64,000 nt of DNA from Phycisphaerales bacterium (GTDB lineage: Bacteria; Planctomycetota; Phycisphaerae; Phycisphaerales; UBA1924), in assembly GCA_020850415.1 (NCBI GenBank), contig JADZER010000040.1, positions 48,185-112,184 of the forward strand. Reading direction: 5' to 3'. Numbering within the stretch: the first letter of the stretch is position 1; every line of letters starts with the position of its first letter. The position numbers were made by a program, and so were the translations under genes. The notes beneath the pieces are model-generated. The model was given only the letters and a program-made list of their open reading frames with translations, was not told the origin of the DNA and did no database searches. Positions 62,173-64,000 of the stretch are shown piece after piece.

Positions 62173-62244
62173 CCAACCACGCTGGAAGTTCACCGCGTCG
62201 CGTGCCACTGGTCAGCGAAGGCTCTGCGCAGCTGACCAGTGCCG
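62173..62244 (+). repeat. Repeat family 3, copy 2
   Basis: Same sequence family as 58914-58984, starting CCAACCACGCTGGAAGTTCA. It holds a perfect 11-base inverted repeat (CACTGGTCAGC and GCTGACCAGTG) with a 14-base loop. It begins 20 bases after the GH27 stop. Confidence 0.9.
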
Positions 62245-62275
62245 ATCCACCCCAATCCCCCACGATCCAACCGCT

Positions 62276-62330
62276 GAGATCTGATATCTCAATTCTCAAC
62301 TCTCAAATCTCAAATCTCAAATCTCAACTC
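62276..62330. repeat. CTCAAAT tandem tract
   Basis: About six 7-8 base units (ATCTCAA or TTCTCAA, mostly CTCAAAT), very AT-rich against the surrounding sequence. Confidence 0.9.
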
Positions 62331-62513
62331 CCGCGCCCGGCCCACCACCGCCCCGAGCGGAACCACCAACGCCCGCGCAACCGCCTCTTCAGCCGCGAGC
62401 CCGAGACAAAGCCGGCGACAAACATCGAGCCCCGAAAGCGACTCGGCGACGACCGCCCGCGCCCCATCGATCGATGGTGTCCACCGGAGGTGGGCAAGTT
62501 CACCCCTTCATGA

Positions 62514-63551
62514 TCATCTCCTTCTTCTTGAGACTGCAACACATGCGAACGCCACGACCGTGCCAGGCCCCAACGGCGGGGCCGGGACAACCGTTGCGAC
62601 ACGAAGACCCGTGTACTCGTAGTCGTTTTCAGGCAGGCGGTAGTCCCACCCACCAACCCAATCCAAGTACTCGTAGTCAAACCAATCATCCCTGCTTGAC
62701 CCCTCGACGAACCGCCCACTGTGGTTCTGCGTCCATTCCTCGGTCCACTCCCGCAGCCCGCCGGACGCATCCAGCAGCCCCCACGGCGTGCGGACATCCG
62801 GGTACATGCCGACGGTGATCCTCGGGTCCCACTCGCCGGTGCCGGCCGACAGCCCAGCGTTGGTTTCGCCGCCGTTCTCCGGGAAATCGGCGATCAGCAC
62901 AGTGTCGGTGCCGTTGGGCTGCTCCCACCAGCCGCCCTCGCCCGCGCCGTCCTTGTCCGGGTCGTAGTAGACCGCCTTCCACCACTCGTCGAGCGTGGGT
63001 ATCCAGTAGCGGGCGTCCGCGCGGTGGGCGTCCTGATCGTTGAAGAACGGCGGCGGGTTGTCGTTCTCTGTGAAGGTCGAGGTGTCGTAGGCGCCGTCCT
63101 TGAACGCCCAGGCCTCGTTGACCTGCCCGTTGTGCATCCAGTTGCAGAACCTCGCGGCCATACGCCAGGTCATCTCCGCGGCATGGTTCTCGTAGCCCGG
63201 GATGACCTCGTAGTGTGGCTCGCCGTCCTGCCACGAGCCGGTGATCAGGGAGCCGAGGAACCTCCAGTCGAACGGGTTGTCGGCGTGTGGGCCATAGGCG
63301 CGGACGAACTCGACCCACTGGCTGGTGGTCAGTTCCGTCTCGGCCACCCGGTAGCGGTAGTCCACCGTGCCCCGCCCGTAGAACTGGTGATTCGGATAGT
63401 CGTCGTCGGTCCACGGCGCGTTGCCCGGGTCCCCGACCGCGTGCCAGACAATTGAAGAGACCTGACCCGAGACGACCGACACCGCCCCGGCAAGCGCCAG
63501 CACCACACCCGCAACACCCACGACCGACATGCCCATCGTCCTGTGCCCCAT
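62514..63551 (-). CDS. Secreted SUMF1/formylglycine-generating-enzyme-like protein with PEP-CTERM-like tail
   Basis: A 345-residue exported protein. Signal peptide within MGHRTMGMSVVGVAGVVLAL (cleavage near VSGQ). The body is the FGE-sulfatase fold: YRVAETELTTSQWVEFVRAY, the AAEMTWRMAARFCNWMHNGQ block, RYWIPTLDEWWKAVYYDPDK and TPWGLLDASGGLREWTEEWT. True formylglycine-generating enzymes need a Cys pair near the C-terminus (G-R-x-C-x-G-x-C region); I do not see it, so this is probably a binding or structural homologue. The end VVPAPPLGPGTVVAFACVAV with SRRRR looks like a PEP-CTERM-type sorting tail (VPAP, helix, Arg cluster). AAGGAA lies 8 bases before the ATG. Confidence 0.85.
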   Translation of the reverse strand: MGHRTMGMSVVGVAGVVLALAGAVSVVSGQVSSIVWHAVGDPGNAPWTDDDYPNHQFYGRGTVDYRYRVAETELTTSQWVEFVRAYGPHADNPFDWRFLGSLITGSWQDGEPHYEVIPGYENHAAEMTWRMAARFCNWMHNGQVNEAWAFKDGAYDTSTFTENDNPPPFFNDQDAHRADARYWIPTLDEWWKAVYYDPDKDGAGEGGWWEQPNGTDTVLIADFPENGGETNAGLSAGTGEWDPRITVGMYPDVRTPWGLLDASGGLREWTEEWTQNHSGRFVEGSSRDDWFDYEYLDWVGGWDYRLPENDYEYTGLRVATVVPAPPLGPGTVVAFACVAVSRRRR

Positions 63552-63804
63552 GATGCACTTCCTTCACAATATGGTCAACGATATCCGAACTCAACCGCCC
63601 GATGTCCGTTTGTCGTCGATCCCGCGCCGGACGCTCCAAGGGGCGCAGGACATCCCCGATCTCGGCGGCCCCAAAGAGAAGGCCCCCGCAGCAGAATCTC
63701 GCGCGCATGTCCGCGCCCGTGCGCTCTTTCGCGGACATACCCCGATTCCCCCTTGCAACCCGCCCCACCCACCGACGACAATACGGGTGAAAGGGGGATC
63801 GCCC

Positions 63805-64000
63805 ATGTGCGACAAGCTCTGCTGTCACAACCATGTCACCACCCTCGACCCCGAAGGCGCCCACACCGACAGAGCCCACGCCAACAGCGCCCGAAGTCCA
63901 AGCGAGGCTCCCGGCGCCAACCTGCCCCCTCTCCCGCCCCCGGCGGGAGAGGCCAGCCCAGAGGATTGGCGAGAGGGCTCCACTTCTCCTCTCCCTCCGA
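63805..64000 (+). CDS. Possible small gene running off the window
   Basis: A frame of at least 65 codons starting MCDKLCCHNHVTTLDPEGAH, with AAAGGGGGATC just upstream and GACAAT about 30 bases before the ATG as a weak -10. The first 12 residues are Cys/His-rich. From about residue 40 it reads through a hairpin repeat (63928-63952), which is not protein-like. It has no stop before the window end. This may be a genuine small gene or only a chance frame. Confidence 0.25.
   Translation, partial: MCDKLCCHNHVTTLDPEGAHTDRAHANSARSPSEAPGANLPPLPPPAGEASPEDWREGSTSPLPP
63928..63952. repeat. CCTCTCCCGCC hairpin repeat
   Basis: A perfect 11-base stem (CCTCTCCCGCC / GGCGGGAGAGG) with a CCC loop, followed by GAGAGGGCTCC and CCTCTCCCTCC words. 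It looks like a dispersed intergenic palindrome rather than a terminator, since no T-tract follows. Confidence 0.7.

Larger units (their letters stand above)
62154..62513. other. Repeat-filled convergent gap after the GH27 gene
   Basis: 360 bases between convergent genes. It holds repeat family 3 copy 2 (62173-62244), the CTCAAAT tandem tract (62276-62330), and then about 180 bases of GC-rich sequence with no recognised feature. No terminator hairpin with a T-tract was found. Confidence 0.6.

Noticed and set aside
63552..63879. Minus-strand frame extending the SUMF1-like gene upstream to 63879 in another frame
   Set aside because: It is out of frame with the FGE-like protein and has no protein-like features; the AAGGAA site at 63551 fits the chosen start.

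Overview
This is a GC-rich (about 70 % by eye) chromosomal window from a planctomycete, most likely of the Phycisphaerales/Phycisphaerae. The signs are three secreted proteins ending in paired dockerin-like modules of the GC-type (DFDGNG...NTLDVLAFLNAW), a 3,129-residue surface protein with a LEPR-XLL-like N-terminal motif (FEALEERKLLFS), a CRTAC1-type protein, a formylglycine-generating-enzyme-like protein with a PEP-CTERM-like tail, and families of palindromic intergenic repeats. No rRNA, tRNA or CRISPR was seen. Most of the window is ordinary core-genome content.

Layout. 1-4.5 kb: the 3' end of gcvP, two dockerin-bearing secreted proteins (SGNH-like and BNR/sialidase-like) and a TPR lipoprotein. 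4.6-7.4 kb: dnaB interrupted at its Walker A lysine by a 350-residue LAGLIDADG intein with the signature of a class 3 intein. 7.5-14.7 kb: pdxH, an HDOD protein, a SLAC1/TehA channel, a Tat-exported Gfo/Idh/MocA oxidoreductase, pckA and an HTH-like hypothetical protein overlapping the pckA end. 14.8-26.4 kb: a HEAT-like protein, a beta-helix protein divergent from a PQQ-propeller dockerin protein, GyrI-like and thiamine-binding proteins, pdxA, a GNAT plus ABC-permease pair, a non-catalytic M16 protein, and a histone-H1-like Lys/Ala/Arg protein with a strong terminator. 26.5-30.5 kb: glycosyltransferase, then nnrE, a bifunctional-nuclease-domain protein and truD. 30.7-44.4 kb: an extracellular block with the CRTAC1 protein, a DxxGDDxY-repeat protein and the giant LEPR-type protein, the last two convergent on a shared terminator. 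44.9-55.8 kb: pheA, a membrane protein, nuoJKLMN, and pgsA-pgpA. 55.9-64 kb: M1 peptidase, AIM24-like protein, FkbM methyltransferase, GH27 alpha-galactosidase, and the SUMF1-like protein.

How the genes work together. nuoJKLMN encodes membrane subunits of complex I (the rest of the complex lies elsewhere). pgsA-pgpA performs two successive steps of phosphatidylglycerol synthesis. pdxA and pdxH both belong to vitamin B6 synthesis but are not adjacent. pckA and gcvP are central metabolism. The many secreted proteins suggest a polysaccharide-exposed, surface-structured lifestyle.

Four patterns stand out. (1) The apparent class 3 DnaB intein. (2) At least ten genes have TAnnnT exactly 5-7 bases before the start codon and no Shine-Dalgarno, which looks like leaderless transcription. 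(3) Palindromic repeat families sit next to promoters and also lie in frame inside coding sequences (nuoL, and the signal peptide of the GDD-repeat protein). (4) All five nuo genes start with GTG. All coordinates and starts come from reading the sequence; family names are from recognition of motifs, not from a database search.
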